Virus record (IMG/VR): IMGVR_UViG_3300013099_000021
Coordinates: 1 to 64,000 of that record
Strand: one strand, 5' to 3'
Source of the DNA: a virus
DNA length: 64,000 nt
The notes under the pieces are model-generated. The model was given only the letters and a program-made list of their open reading frames with translations, was not told the DNA's origin and made no database searches. Every line of letters starts with the position of its first letter. Position 1 is the stretch's first letter. Positions 13,897-22,198 of this stretch are shown here, piece after piece. Made by a program: the position numbers and the translations under genes.

Positions 13897-14775
13897 TTAC
13901 TCTATTTCGTTAACAAATTTCTTTAATTCTGCCCTGTACTTGACAGTTTCCCGGGCCTGTACCACCTGCATCTGATTGTAGAGATCCTGGTTCCAAATAT
14001 CCCATATGGCATCCTCACACATCTGTTGGAGATCTGCCGGCTCAACAGCATCCAGTTCGACCTGTCCCAGGCCCTCCCAGTTAGCGGATCTGCTATCTCC
14101 ATCCTTGATGGGTGCCGGTGGCAACCCTCGCTCGATCACATCAGACTCCATGAGGGCAATCCTCCGAACCTCAACCTCAATGCCCAACCGGTGTAGATTA
14201 GCTTCGATACTCCGTGGAATATCCTCTCCGGATGGATCATAGTCACCGAAGTATAGGATAATAGGACTGAACCCCCCGTTTGCTGCTGCTGAGAACCTTC
14301 GTGCAGCATCGTTGAGAAATGTTAATGATGGATACCCCTTACAGGCTCCCAGGGCAATATCCCATCGACCTGTGACCTTCTGAAATACTCCCTGTAATGC
14401 TTTTTTCTCAATGAACACCTCCGGATAGTACGGCTGCACCTCCCAACGGTTCTTTGAATAGAATTTCATCCAAGACTCAATCTGATCTTTGGCAGTTTCT
14501 ATCGCTTCATCCACATCGGTATATTCATTCGTAGTTTCACCGATCATCTCACGGTCATTGTCGGAGAAGGTATCAAAGTCAACACTCCCTTCCCAACGAG
14601 CCTCGATCATAGCTGACACAACTCGCTTGTAGTGTTGAACGGAATTGGTCATCCCCCGGGAAACAAGCCGATAATGTAAACCCCGGATGGTGAGGATCCC
14701 TTTCTCATAGTTCTGGATCTCTTCCAGAGCATTAGCCTTAATCCAGGTGCGGGTAAATTCATCTCTCTTTGCCAT
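13897..14775 (-). CDS. TOPRIM-domain protein, topoisomerase VI-A-like
   Basis: 292 residues. The N-terminal part ILTIRGLHYRLVSRG (about 27-41) resembles the winged helix that precedes TOPRIM in Topo VI-A/Spo11-like phage proteins. TOPRIM residues are visible: E123 in VFIEKKAL, and D178 and D180 in YFGDYDPSGEDI. A catalytic tyrosine of the 5Y-CAP type is not obvious, so it may be a nuclease or nicking enzyme rather than a topoisomerase. Confidence 0.65.
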   Translation of the reverse strand: MAKRDEFTRTWIKANALEEIQNYEKGILTIRGLHYRLVSRGMTNSVQHYKRVVSAMIEARWEGSVDFDTFSDNDREMIGETTNEYTDVDEAIETAKDQIESWMKFYSKNRWEVQPYYPEVFIEKKALQGVFQKVTGRWDIALGACKGYPSLTFLNDAARRFSAAANGGFSPIILYFGDYDPSGEDIPRSIEANLHRLGIEVEVRRIALMESDVIERGLPPAPIKDGDSRSANWEGLGQVELDAVEPADLQQMCEDAIWDIWNQDLYNQMQVVQARETVKYRAELKKFVNEIE

Positions 14776-14777
14776 AG

Positions 14778-15215
14778 CTATTTGAACTTATTTAATTTGG
14801 TGATCTGAATTTGTATGTATGGCTGCTCACCATAGATCTTATCTGAACAGATGTTGCAGATGCAGGAGTCATCCTTCCAGAAGATCCCATTCAGGGCATC
14901 GGCAACGAACTTGATCAGGTTATCAATATCTGGCTTCCCCGTATGCCACTTGGGGGCCACATCTCTCAGCAAATGGGCATTGGCTCCGGTACGGTAATGA
15001 CCCTTTGGCCGGGAGAAGCAGAACGTCAGCTTAACGTGCAGTGGCTCATCCAATGGAACCTCTGGCTTATTCGCAATGGCTTTCACCAGGAAGTCTGCCT
15101 TATCGCCCTCTGAGGGATCGTAGGTGCCCTTGAATTTACCTTTCTGGAAGGAACGGTGACGTTTAAGTGCCTGGGGCTTCCCAGGGATAATGAAATCAAT
15201 GTCGTAAAAACTCAT
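14778..15215 (-). CDS. rusA: RusA-type Holliday junction resolvase
   Basis: 145 residues, usual RusA length. Start IPGKPQALKRHR; active-site PDIDN at 95-99, KDD at 114-116, and a conserved Lys at about 126. RusA cuts four-way junctions and would resolve recombination intermediates made by RecT and YqaJ. Confidence 0.85.
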   Translation of the reverse strand: MSFYDIDFIIPGKPQALKRHRSFQKGKFKGTYDPSEGDKADFLVKAIANKPEVPLDEPLHVKLTFCFSRPKGHYRTGANAHLLRDVAPKWHTGKPDIDNLIKFVADALNGIFWKDDSCICNICSDKIYGEQPYIQIQITKLNKFK

Positions 15216-15481
15216 GGCTTCAATACTTTTATCATTAATATGAAATGCTTCTTGAACTCGCTCTTGGGGATTCTCTCAACCATCCCCATCCCTTTGTAGT
15301 TTGCAAGGAAGGTGTTTCGTGAGATCCGATAGATCCCATAGGTATGTGCCCTGCCCTTCTTCACCCGTCCCTGGTGAATACAGATCTGAATAGCATAATC
15401 GTTATCGGGATCAAACTGGAAGTAACGCTCACCACGATAACCAAGATACTTTTTCTTTACCCTGTAATATTTATAGCTCAT
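15212..15481 (-). CDS. Small basic hypothetical protein
   Basis: 89 residues, rich in Lys, Arg and Tyr (YKYYRVKKKYLGYRGERYF). Overlaps both neighbours by 4 bp. The charge suggests nucleic-acid contact. Family not recognised. Confidence 0.6.
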   Translation of the reverse strand: MSYKYYRVKKKYLGYRGERYFQFDPDNDYAIQICIHQGRVKKGRAHTYGIYRISRNTFLANYKGMGMVERIPKSEFKKHFILMIKVLKP

Positions 15482-15774
15482 CGCTGCTCCTTCCCTACCA
15501 CCGTAAGATCCGTTGGTACAAATGATTTGATGATGCCGTTACTTATATGCTGGCAAATGCCAATAGTATATGTAACGGGTGTGCGCTGATTGCTGTCCAC
15601 CAGGATCTCATAGGTCAGGCCCCAGTGAAGCAAGTAGTACATTTGCTCCTCATAGGCCAGTTCTTGAATCTTCCTGCTTGGTTCATCCATGATTTCGCCT
15701 TCTGTATCAAGGTAATTGCCCTCGTTATCAGTCACCGGCTCCATCACTTTCACTACTGTCATAGTTTTTCCCAT
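15478..15774 (-). CDS. Hypothetical protein
   Basis: 98 residues, MGKTMTVVKVMEPVTDNEGN; beta-rich start, helical centre, no recognised motif. Overlaps the gene upstream by 47 bp and the gene downstream by 4 bp. Confidence 0.6.
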   Translation of the reverse strand: MGKTMTVVKVMEPVTDNEGNYLDTEGEIMDEPSRKIQELAYEEQMYYLLHWGLTYEILVDSNQRTPVTYTIGICQHISNGIIKSFVPTDLTVVGKEQR

Positions 15775-16096
15775 CGTCCTCTACGTATTTCCATCTGAAA
15801 CCTGCGGAGATCCCCGACTTGGTTTTCCCCAATGCAGCTTTACTGATGCTTGTTTTGTTCATACTGAAAAATCGGGCAGCCTCAACGCAACTGTTCCAGA
15901 CCTTGACAGGTGTGACCCCATCCCGTTCCAGTTGAACGACAGGCTTCCGCTTGGTGTATTGTAATCGACCCTCATCATACCCTGCAGCCCATACACAGTG
16001 TAGGTAGGCCCAAAAGATGTCCTCATCCTGCTCTCTCACCAATCCCAGGTCAACCAACTCGCCCAGGACCTTTTGTGCTACGATCTCTTGTCTCAT
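15728..16096 (-). CDS. NUMOD1-like DNA-binding protein without nuclease
   Basis: 122 residues from ATG 16096 (MRQEIVAQKVLGEL). The C-terminal part, PVVQLERDGVTPVKVW then AARFFSMNKTSISKAALGK and FRWKYVED, matches the NUMOD1 helix-turn-helix module usually attached to homing endonucleases. No GIY-YIG or HNH site is in this protein. It may be a free-standing regulator or remnant of a homing enzyme. Confidence 0.6.
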   Translation of the reverse strand: MRQEIVAQKVLGELVDLGLVREQDEDIFWAYLHCVWAAGYDEGRLQYTKRKPVVQLERDGVTPVKVWNSCVEAARFFSMNKTSISKAALGKTKSGISAGFRWKYVEDDGKNYDSSESDGAGD

Positions 16097-16361
16097 TGCC
16101 GAATATTGAATATAGGAACCCGTTGAGATTATGATAATCTCCACGCTTGTCTTTGGTTAAGTTATGGTACCTTTTTGCTTGTGGGAAGAGGTCCATAGTC
16201 GTTTTGTCATCAGAGATTCGGATCTGCCAGTTCTGGATCATCTTACACTTCAGGCCATAGTCTTTGGCGAATTTATTTATCGCCTTAATGTGCCTGTTCT
16301 GCCTGCCCCTCCGGATCTCCTTGCCTTTTTGCTGAAACTCTTTCCAATCATCAGTATCCAT
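16050..16361 (-). CDS. Small basic hypothetical protein
   Basis: 103 residues, strongly basic (KEIRRGRQNRHIKAINKFAK). DDKTTMDLFPQAKRYHNLTKD in the middle. No named family; nucleic-acid binding is plausible from charge. Overlaps the next gene by 47 bp. Confidence 0.6.
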   Translation of the reverse strand: MDTDDWKEFQQKGKEIRRGRQNRHIKAINKFAKDYGLKCKMIQNWQIRISDDKTTMDLFPQAKRYHNLTKDKRGDYHNLNGFLYSIFGNETRDRSTKGPGRVG

Positions 16362-16363
16362 CG

Positions 16364-17044
16364 TTACCTCCCTTTGTTTGGAATAGGGGTGATATTGTTC
16401 GCCATGTATAAGATCTTCGTGCTACCGGCTGCCCTGGCCCTGGCCTTGGTCATATCTAAAGCATACTCCCTCCGGGGCCACCTCAACTGACGGAGTGTGA
16501 CTTTCTCATACTTCTCTTTCCAGTAAACATTACCAGTTATCAGATAGTTACGCCAATAGGTGTTCCCCCTTCTTCGTAGGTATCGGGGCATATCAACTGG
16601 CTCAATCCATGCTCCCGGAGATAAGTTACACCTAATCACCGCACAATTATACCAGGTGTAAGGATCTCTGGTCATACCGTGTTGAGTCCTAAATAGCCTG
16701 GGCTTTACTTTCTTTAAGTAGGCACCCCTTTCTTCATCAGAGGCGAATACAACAGGAAGCATCCTAAACCAATGGACGGTTTTCGACCAGCCATATTGCA
16801 ACTTTTTTGTGGCAATGAACTCCTCATTTCCCACATTGCAAGCATCGGGCCACCGCTTTTTTGCCATCAGGAGTTTGTACATGATAGGTATGAAAAAGGG
16901 ATCACCAGTCTTTACTGTCCACTCACCCATGTTGGAAACAGCATCACCGATCCCATTTGGATAGAACCCATATAGATCTTTTTCCCAGTCGGGTGACTGG
17001 TGCCGAAATATTCCATGCTCTTCAAAATAGACTGCCTCTGCCAT
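16364..17044 (-). CDS. Hypothetical protein
   Basis: 226 residues, rich in Trp, Tyr and Arg (KLQYGWSKTVHWFRM, RYLRRRGNTYWRNYLI). No catalytic signature recognised. It shares one base with the YqaJ gene upstream, so co-expression is certain. The many aromatics and basics would suit a nucleic-acid or virion-assembly role. Confidence 0.6.
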   Translation of the reverse strand: MAEAVYFEEHGIFRHQSPDWEKDLYGFYPNGIGDAVSNMGEWTVKTGDPFFIPIMYKLLMAKKRWPDACNVGNEEFIATKKLQYGWSKTVHWFRMLPVVFASDEERGAYLKKVKPRLFRTQHGMTRDPYTWYNCAVIRCNLSPGAWIEPVDMPRYLRRRGNTYWRNYLITGNVYWKEKYEKVTLRQLRWPRREYALDMTKARARAAGSTKILYMANNITPIPNKGR

Positions 17045-18147
17045 TAGAATGATTTTTGGTCTAATTTCTCAAATTGCGCTTCGATATAATCTTCAGAAGG
17101 ATTCTCCTTGGTGCGATTGTTATAGGTCCTGCTCTTGGCTCCCTTTCGCTCAGACCAGTTGACAACACCTAACTTGCCGAAGTCGATGCTCTCTGCTCCG
17201 TTGTTACCCAGGAATTGAATAAACTTATTCTTTATGCCGGTACGCTCCTTATCGATCCGACCTTTAATTTTTTTCAGGAAGTTGTCACGCTTGGCTATGG
17301 CATACAGTTCCATCGTGCCATCCACCCTCTCACGCTCCTTAATGAACTTCTCCTCCATAAAGTCCTTATACCCCTCCGAATCGTCTGGATCCGGCTCTAC
17401 TCTCTGGATCTCGGCCTCCCATCTCTCACTCTCTGCCACATCACCTTCCATGTCTGCTGTTTCACGGTTTTCTAGCGCCTTTTGGCCCGGGACCACCCGA
17501 TTGTACCAGAAAGCCTTAGATATAGTAAGGATCCTCTCAACAAGAGCCTCATCCCGGTCTATCTTCTCTACTTTTAACCGGCCACCATCAACGAGCATTA
17601 CTATCTCCGCATAGTCAGCGTCCAAAATGGCCATGTACGTGTGGATCTGTGCCAAATGATAGATAGGCATACCGTCCTCCCACATCTTCGACACCCAGTA
17701 GCTCATGTTCTTACATTCCAAAATAGCCTCCTTCTCCAATGGTTCTCCGGAGTTCAGATTGAAGCCACCCTCGATGTTGATCAGCCGGTCCAGGGATCCA
17801 AACAACCAGGGATAATCAGGATTGACAATATACCCGTTGATGCTCCTACACTTCCGTACAATCTTACCATTGGTGCAGTTCTCCACATAACCATCCTGTG
17901 TCCCATCGTAATACTGCCACACCCGGGCAATATTCTCCTCATTGGTCCTTCCCCAAAACATAGCCTCATTATCATTACGTCTGGCAGGTATGGTGCCAAT
18001 CTTCTCATGGAACAGCCGGACTGCAGTATCATATTTGTTGATTCCAAGGATCGTTCCCATCTCAGAACCTCCTATCCCTCGCTTCCGGAAGTCATACCAT
18101 TCGTCAGTGTGATGGGGTATTGTGTGTATTTCAAGATCTTGTCTCAT
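17044..18147 (-). CDS. YqaJ-type viral exonuclease (lambda Exo fold)
   Basis: 367 residues. IGGSEMGTILGINKY (about 25-39) is the family's N-terminal motif. The PD-(D/E)xK site is D120 (FGSLDRL), E144 and K146 (ILECKNMSYW), with Q167 in LAQIHTYM. It degrades one strand of double-stranded DNA to expose the single strand used by RecT. Residues after about 230 form an extra charged helical region (KFIKERERVDG...) longer than the core family. Confidence 0.85.
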   Translation of the reverse strand: MRQDLEIHTIPHHTDEWYDFRKRGIGGSEMGTILGINKYDTAVRLFHEKIGTIPARRNDNEAMFWGRTNEENIARVWQYYDGTQDGYVENCTNGKIVRKCRSINGYIVNPDYPWLFGSLDRLINIEGGFNLNSGEPLEKEAILECKNMSYWVSKMWEDGMPIYHLAQIHTYMAILDADYAEIVMLVDGGRLKVEKIDRDEALVERILTISKAFWYNRVVPGQKALENRETADMEGDVAESERWEAEIQRVEPDPDDSEGYKDFMEEKFIKERERVDGTMELYAIAKRDNFLKKIKGRIDKERTGIKNKFIQFLGNNGAESIDFGKLGVVNWSERKGAKSRTYNNRTKENPSEDYIEAQFEKLDQKSF

Positions 18148-18148
18148 A

Positions 18149-18439
18149 TTAATTCTCTTTTACGTTATCCTGAATAGTACGAACATTGGTCGCAATACGC
18201 TTTTGGACTTCATCACTTTCTACCCACATCTTTTTGTTTCGTATAATAGAAACTTGAATTTGATATTCCTTGCCTGAAACAGGCGAGGTGACTTCTCCTG
18301 CTGCGTTCACAAGGTCATAATCCATTAACTTTTCTTTCCTGTAAATCTTCCCTTCTACTGAAAAAAGAATGGTGACACATTCTAGTAATGCTTCGGTAAG
18401 ATTTTTTGCCGCTTTAAGTTGTTCCGAATCTAATTTCAT
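18149..18439 (-). CDS. Hypothetical protein
   Basis: 96 residues with a helical N-terminus (SEQLKAAKNLTEALLECV) and a beta-rich centre (KEYQIQVSIIRNKKMW). Unrecognised. One base separates it from the exonuclease gene, so it may be an accessory factor of it. Confidence 0.55.
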   Translation of the reverse strand: MKLDSEQLKAAKNLTEALLECVTILFSVEGKIYRKEKLMDYDLVNAAGEVTSPVSGKEYQIQVSIIRNKKMWVESDEVQKRIATNVRTIQDNVKEN

Positions 18440-18855
18440 AATTTTTCGATTTGTTTAGGTGGGTTTAAATCCAGTTCCAGGGGCTTGACTGCAGCATATA
18501 TCCTGAACCAAATAGTTTGCATGATTTCTTGCTGCTTAACCATTATCTCCACTGGCTGCATACCATGAACGGAGATTTTGTTGTACCACTCAGCATAGAT
18601 CTCTGTCAGCATATCGGTTTGCCCCTCATGCGTCATTATCAGGTCTGTCATGGCATGGTGTAATGCGGAGAAGTTAATCAGTTCGCCCTCGATGCGCTTA
18701 TACTTTGCTACGGCACGATCCTTCTCCCCCTTTTTCCACTTGTATTTAGGGTCCTCTAAGATCTTCTGCGCCTCCTCCGCTTTCTTAATAAGGGGATCCA
18801 GATAGGTAACCTTAAATTGCTGCAGCATCTTGGCTGCTTTCCAGTTATTTACCAT
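18436..18855 (-). CDS. Hypothetical helical protein
   Basis: 139 residues from ATG 18855, overlapping the GroES stop by 11 bp. Long amphipathic helices (LDPLIKKAEEAQKILED, KGEKDRAVAKYKRIEGEL). No recognised domain. Confidence 0.6.
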   Translation of the reverse strand: MVNNWKAAKMLQQFKVTYLDPLIKKAEEAQKILEDPKYKWKKGEKDRAVAKYKRIEGELINFSALHHAMTDLIMTHEGQTDMLTEIYAEWYNKISVHGMQPVEIMVKQQEIMQTIWFRIYAAVKPLELDLNPPKQIEKL

Positions 18856-19099
18856 GATTGAAAAATATTTGCTCCTCGATGATGAAGTGGTGTTCAACGC
18901 CATCGATATTAATTATGCTGGCACCCTTGCGTTTGTACTCAACATTATCCCCTTGTGAAGTTATCCTGCAACCAGGACCACAATCCACAACCCTCCCAGT
19001 ATTGGGTTTATCCTTAACAGCGGGATTGATAATGCCCCCCTTGGTCTGCTCCGGAGTCTCATCCGGAAGTATAAGTATTGCTTTGCCTTGTATTTTCAT
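18845..19099 (-). CDS. groS: GroES-like co-chaperonin
   Basis: 84 residues. KAILILPDETPEQTKGGIINP carries the mobile-loop region, GRVVDCGPG the core strand, and EHHFIIEEQIFF the final strand; all are in the GroES order. The family is about 95 residues; the roof loop is reduced here. Phage co-chaperonins (like T4 gp31) replace host GroES to fold capsid protein with GroEL. Placed in the early or middle operon, not beside the capsid gene. Confidence 0.8.
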   Translation of the reverse strand: MKIQGKAILILPDETPEQTKGGIINPAVKDKPNTGRVVDCGPGCRITSQGDNVEYKRKGASIINIDGVEHHFIIEEQIFFNHGK

Positions 19100-19105
19100 A
19101 GTTTG

Positions 19106-19330
19106 TCAATTAAAATATGCTAACTCAACTTGCAGAACTTCCAACTGCTCCCTCTTTTCTGGTGAATGACCGCCTCCGGAAAAGAACTCTCCGGATCCGA
19201 CAATAAACGCTTCTGTTGCGCCTTTCTCTGTGCGATACTCAGTTTTCAGGCATAGAGTTGTTTCACAAATAAATAAACTACCGGCTGATAGCTTCCCCAG
19301 TGTCGTTACTTTCTTAATAGTCATTTTCAT
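19106..19330 (-). CDS. Small hypothetical protein
   Basis: 74 residues, MKMTIKKVTTLGKLSAG, beta-rich, with a Gly-rich turn (GSGEFFSGGGHS). Short protein of unknown role between GroES and the primase-helicase. Confidence 0.55.
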   Translation of the reverse strand: MKMTIKKVTTLGKLSAGSLFICETTLCLKTEYRTEKGATEAFIVGSGEFFSGGGHSPEKREQLEVLQVELAYFN

Positions 19331-19339
19331 AGCTTTGAT

Positions 19340-21322
19340 TTAAAATGGTAAGTCATCATCGTCTGGATCATCGAACATCTTTGATTGCTGTATTCGATTA
19401 TCAGGATGTGCAATTTCCTCTTCTTTTTCCTCAACTACTTTCTTCGCTCTACTGACAACGGAGAACCTTCCCCACGTACTCATCTCCATCTTCACCCTGT
19501 TCTCATGGCCCAGTTCCTCAAACCGGATCTTCTCAGTCCGTATAATAGTGGGTGCCTTCTCAACGACCTCGTACTTCTCATCCTCATCACAGGTGCCAAG
19601 ATCAAGCCCCAGTGGATTGTAGTCATTGGTGTACTTCTTCATCTTGTACCGGTGGATCAGAACTCCGATGTCAGCTTTCTCCTTCCAGGCAGAGGATCCC
19701 TTAATGTCATAAAGTGACGGCATCCGGTAATTCTCACCGGTCATCTCGATCTTCTTCGGATGAACAATCACATTACCAAACATCTCCCAGTAATCATTGA
19801 AATCGATCATACGGTCCAGTTGCTCACTGATAAACTGTGTCTCGGTCTGCCACTTTGGTTGTTGATGCTCGATCTTATTCCAGGCATCGATCACATAGCC
19901 GAAGATGTTCTCAGTCTTTTTCAGATAGACCAGATACTTCTGGATGGAGTCAAGGGTGTTCACCTTGTCCGGTGTCAGTTGACCCCCGAAATCCTCATAT
20001 CGAGTCTTGTTGGGTGCGATGATGAAGAAATGCTTCTCAGCAAACCGCATGGCTTTCTGATACATCTCATCGCTCATACTGTTGTGCTGGCCCTTCTGGA
20101 TGGACATCCCTGTTAACGCCTCGGCAATCTTAGCATACTCCCTGGCCACTGGCCGGTTCTCCGGAGTGAACATCGCCCACTTCAATCCTAAATCATCATT
20201 GTGCTTGATCATCTCAGTAAGCCACCACCGTACCCACACACTCTTTCCGGATCCCGGAACACCTGTGGTAAACTGGATGAGCTTCTGCTTAACAGTGAAC
20301 AGGAAATCAACCTCCTCAACGCCACACCCTAACCCTGGGGTAAACCCTCCATCTCGTAGTTTTTGGAGATCATCACGTACCTGGGAGGCTTTGATCACAC
20401 CAGCAATAGGTACAGATGTGGAATTTTGCATACAGTCATCAACACCTTTCTTCCCCAGTGCAAGCAGCTTCTTTTTCTCATCACCCATAAAGACCTCGTT
20501 AATGTCCTTATAGCCCACTGGGTACCGGATGATCCTGCACTTGTCCTTGCCCAGTAAGATTGATAGATGGTGCCTCAACACTCTCCCTGCAGCATCATTG
20601 TCCACCGCAAGGTAGAATATGTCGATGTCCTTCAATATGCTGATCACGTACTTGTCCTCCAACCAAGCAAACTCCTTATCAAAGGTCTTGCTCTTTGCCG
20701 ATGGCGCTCCCTGGGGCACTGATACTGTATTGATATAATCACACTCTTTCCAAGTCAACATATCCCACTCACCCTCTGTAATGATCAGTATGTTGTTGTT
20801 GTACTTCTGGCCCTGGTCATTATGGGTTTTAATGTTTTGCAGCCCGAAAGGAATTATCTTGGTGCCAATCTTCTTCGGCAACTGGGTCCACTTAGGATAC
20901 TTGTTCCCCTTCTTCCAATCCATGTCCAGGAACTTCACGTTCACCAGAGTCAGGTTCATAAAATAAGGGAACCCGATAATTGTAGCCGGTCCCCTCTGTG
21001 ATTCATACAATCGAGCTTCCTTTGCCGTCTTGATGCTGATCCCTCGCTTCATTATATAATCCCGGACCTTCATCGTGAAAGCCTTCTGAACATTCGGGAT
21101 CTTACTATCCGCCCTCACTTGCTCATACTTGTCTTGTGCATCCAAGTTCCCGGACCACCCACAATGATGGCACTTATACCACCTGTTCCCAATCTCATCG
21201 TTAACAGTCAAGCAACGGGCACCTTTGTGCCTCTCCCTGGTGTTATCGCACTCGGGACAAATCGTGTAATAACGTGTCTGCCCTGTCCTGGTCTGGATCC
21301 TTAAATCTTCAAACTGCATCAT
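19340..21322 (-). CDS. Bifunctional primase-helicase (T7 gp4 / DnaB type)
   Basis: 660 residues. Zinc-binding C22, C25, C51 and C54 (CPEC, CHHCGW); TOPRIM acidic residues in ITEGEWDML (about 176) and LAVDNDAAGR (about 235); a RecA-type helicase domain with Walker A GVPGSGKS (about 353) and a Walker B-like IFGYVIDAW (about 490). It makes primers and unwinds the fork. The order is that of T7 gp4. Start could be 21322 or 21319; both overlap the upstream stop. Confidence 0.9.
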   Translation of the reverse strand: MMQFEDLRIQTRTGQTRYYTICPECDNTRERHKGARCLTVNDEIGNRWYKCHHCGWSGNLDAQDKYEQVRADSKIPNVQKAFTMKVRDYIMKRGISIKTAKEARLYESQRGPATIIGFPYFMNLTLVNVKFLDMDWKKGNKYPKWTQLPKKIGTKIIPFGLQNIKTHNDQGQKYNNNILIITEGEWDMLTWKECDYINTVSVPQGAPSAKSKTFDKEFAWLEDKYVISILKDIDIFYLAVDNDAAGRVLRHHLSILLGKDKCRIIRYPVGYKDINEVFMGDEKKKLLALGKKGVDDCMQNSTSVPIAGVIKASQVRDDLQKLRDGGFTPGLGCGVEEVDFLFTVKQKLIQFTTGVPGSGKSVWVRWWLTEMIKHNDDLGLKWAMFTPENRPVAREYAKIAEALTGMSIQKGQHNSMSDEMYQKAMRFAEKHFFIIAPNKTRYEDFGGQLTPDKVNTLDSIQKYLVYLKKTENIFGYVIDAWNKIEHQQPKWQTETQFISEQLDRMIDFNDYWEMFGNVIVHPKKIEMTGENYRMPSLYDIKGSSAWKEKADIGVLIHRYKMKKYTNDYNPLGLDLGTCDEDEKYEVVEKAPTIIRTEKIRFEELGHENRVKMEMSTWGRFSVVSRAKKVVEEKEEEIAHPDNRIQQSKMFDDPDDDDLPF

Positions 21323-21648
21323 GGTAGCATGGCCTCACTCTTCTCGTTACGAACAATGAACTTAGGACCCATCCCTGCAAGATCAGCAAACGGATAGGTG
21401 TAATCCAACTCCGTCACCAGTTCCTCATTCCGGTAAGCCGGTCTGGTCTTGTTGGTGATGGTACTCTCCTTAAACCCTGTGAGGTCACTGAACTGCTTCG
21501 TGGTCCAGATGTTGTGTCTCAGGATCTCAGTTATGGCAGCCCTATGCTCATTGTCCAACCCCCTTACATCCATAACCCTGTCGATCAGCTCATCATCTTT
21601 CTTGACAAGCCTGATGGGTGCTTTTACTATTCCAATTTTATGACTCAT
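21319..21648 (-). CDS. Hypothetical protein, possible winged helix
   Basis: 109 residues. HRAAITEILRHNIWTTKQFS and DLTGFKESTITNKTRPAYR read as a helix-turn-helix. Directly upstream of the primase-helicase with an ATGA overlap, it might be a loader or regulator; unproven. Confidence 0.6.
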   Translation of the reverse strand: MSHKIGIVKAPIRLVKKDDELIDRVMDVRGLDNEHRAAITEILRHNIWTTKQFSDLTGFKESTITNKTRPAYRNEELVTELDYTYPFADLAGMGPKFIVRNEKSEAMLP

Positions 21649-21659
21649 ATCGTTATAAT

Positions 21660-22100
21660 TTACAGTTTTAAGATTAAACCCAATCCTATACCAAGTAACA
21701 CTATCCTGGTCCAGAAATGAAATGGGAATGGTGGCTGTTTTCCCATCAACTTCCGGAGGAACTTATCATACAATTTCGTTTTACCGATGTACTTCCAATC
21801 CAGACCGGCACAAATATTATGGATCCAATCAAATAATCCATACCTCAATGCAAGCCATCCAACTACAAGCTGCAAGACCAACCATCTCCAAAAATGCCAA
21901 GGGCTTGCCAGATAGTCATCATAATGATCAGAGTATATCAGGAATAGTATGATTGTAACCATTCCTGTTAGTTTCACCATTTCCACCAGACCAGCAATGG
22001 TGCCAAGTCTGGCGCTTCCTTCATTCTTACCACGCAGGGCCAGCCCCTCATGAATAGCCTCCATGATGGTTAAGAATAATATAATTGTAAGTAATATCAT
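21660..22100 (-). CDS. Multi-pass membrane protein, first gene of the replication operon
   Basis: 146 residues with membrane segments near 1-14, 47-61, 73-86 and 130-145. No known family. The -7 box ends only five bases before the ATG at 22100, so the transcript start nearly coincides with the start codon; initiation may be leaderless or use the second Met (residue 13). Confidence 0.65.
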   Translation of the reverse strand: MILLTIILFLTIMEAIHEGLALRGKNEGSARLGTIAGLVEMVKLTGMVTIILFLIYSDHYDDYLASPWHFWRWLVLQLVVGWLALRYGLFDWIHNICAGLDWKYIGKTKLYDKFLRKLMGKQPPFPFHFWTRIVLLGIGLGLILKL

Positions 22101-22104
22101 TTAG

Positions 22105-22135
22105 CAAATGTATTTATTATATTCCTTTAAACAAA
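22105..22135 (-). promoter_or_regulatory. Consensus Bacteroidota promoter for the replication/recombination operon
   Basis: Minus strand TTTG (22135-22132), 19-nt spacer, TACATTTG (22112-22105), a full match to TTTG / TAnnTTTG. It is immediately downstream of the late-gene terminator at 22147-22174, so the operon is insulated from late transcription. Expected start near 22099. Confidence 0.85.
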
Positions 22136-22146
22136 TTCTTTTTGAC

Positions 22147-22174
22147 AAAAAAAAAGGGACCCGAATTGGATCCC
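22147..22174 (-). terminator. Rho-independent terminator of the late operon
   Basis: Minus strand: GGGATCC, loop AATTC, GGGTCCC (one G-T wobble), followed by nine T. It comes after the last lysis-cassette gene. Confidence 0.85.
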
Positions 22175-22198
22175 CTTGACCGTACCATAATACGCAGA

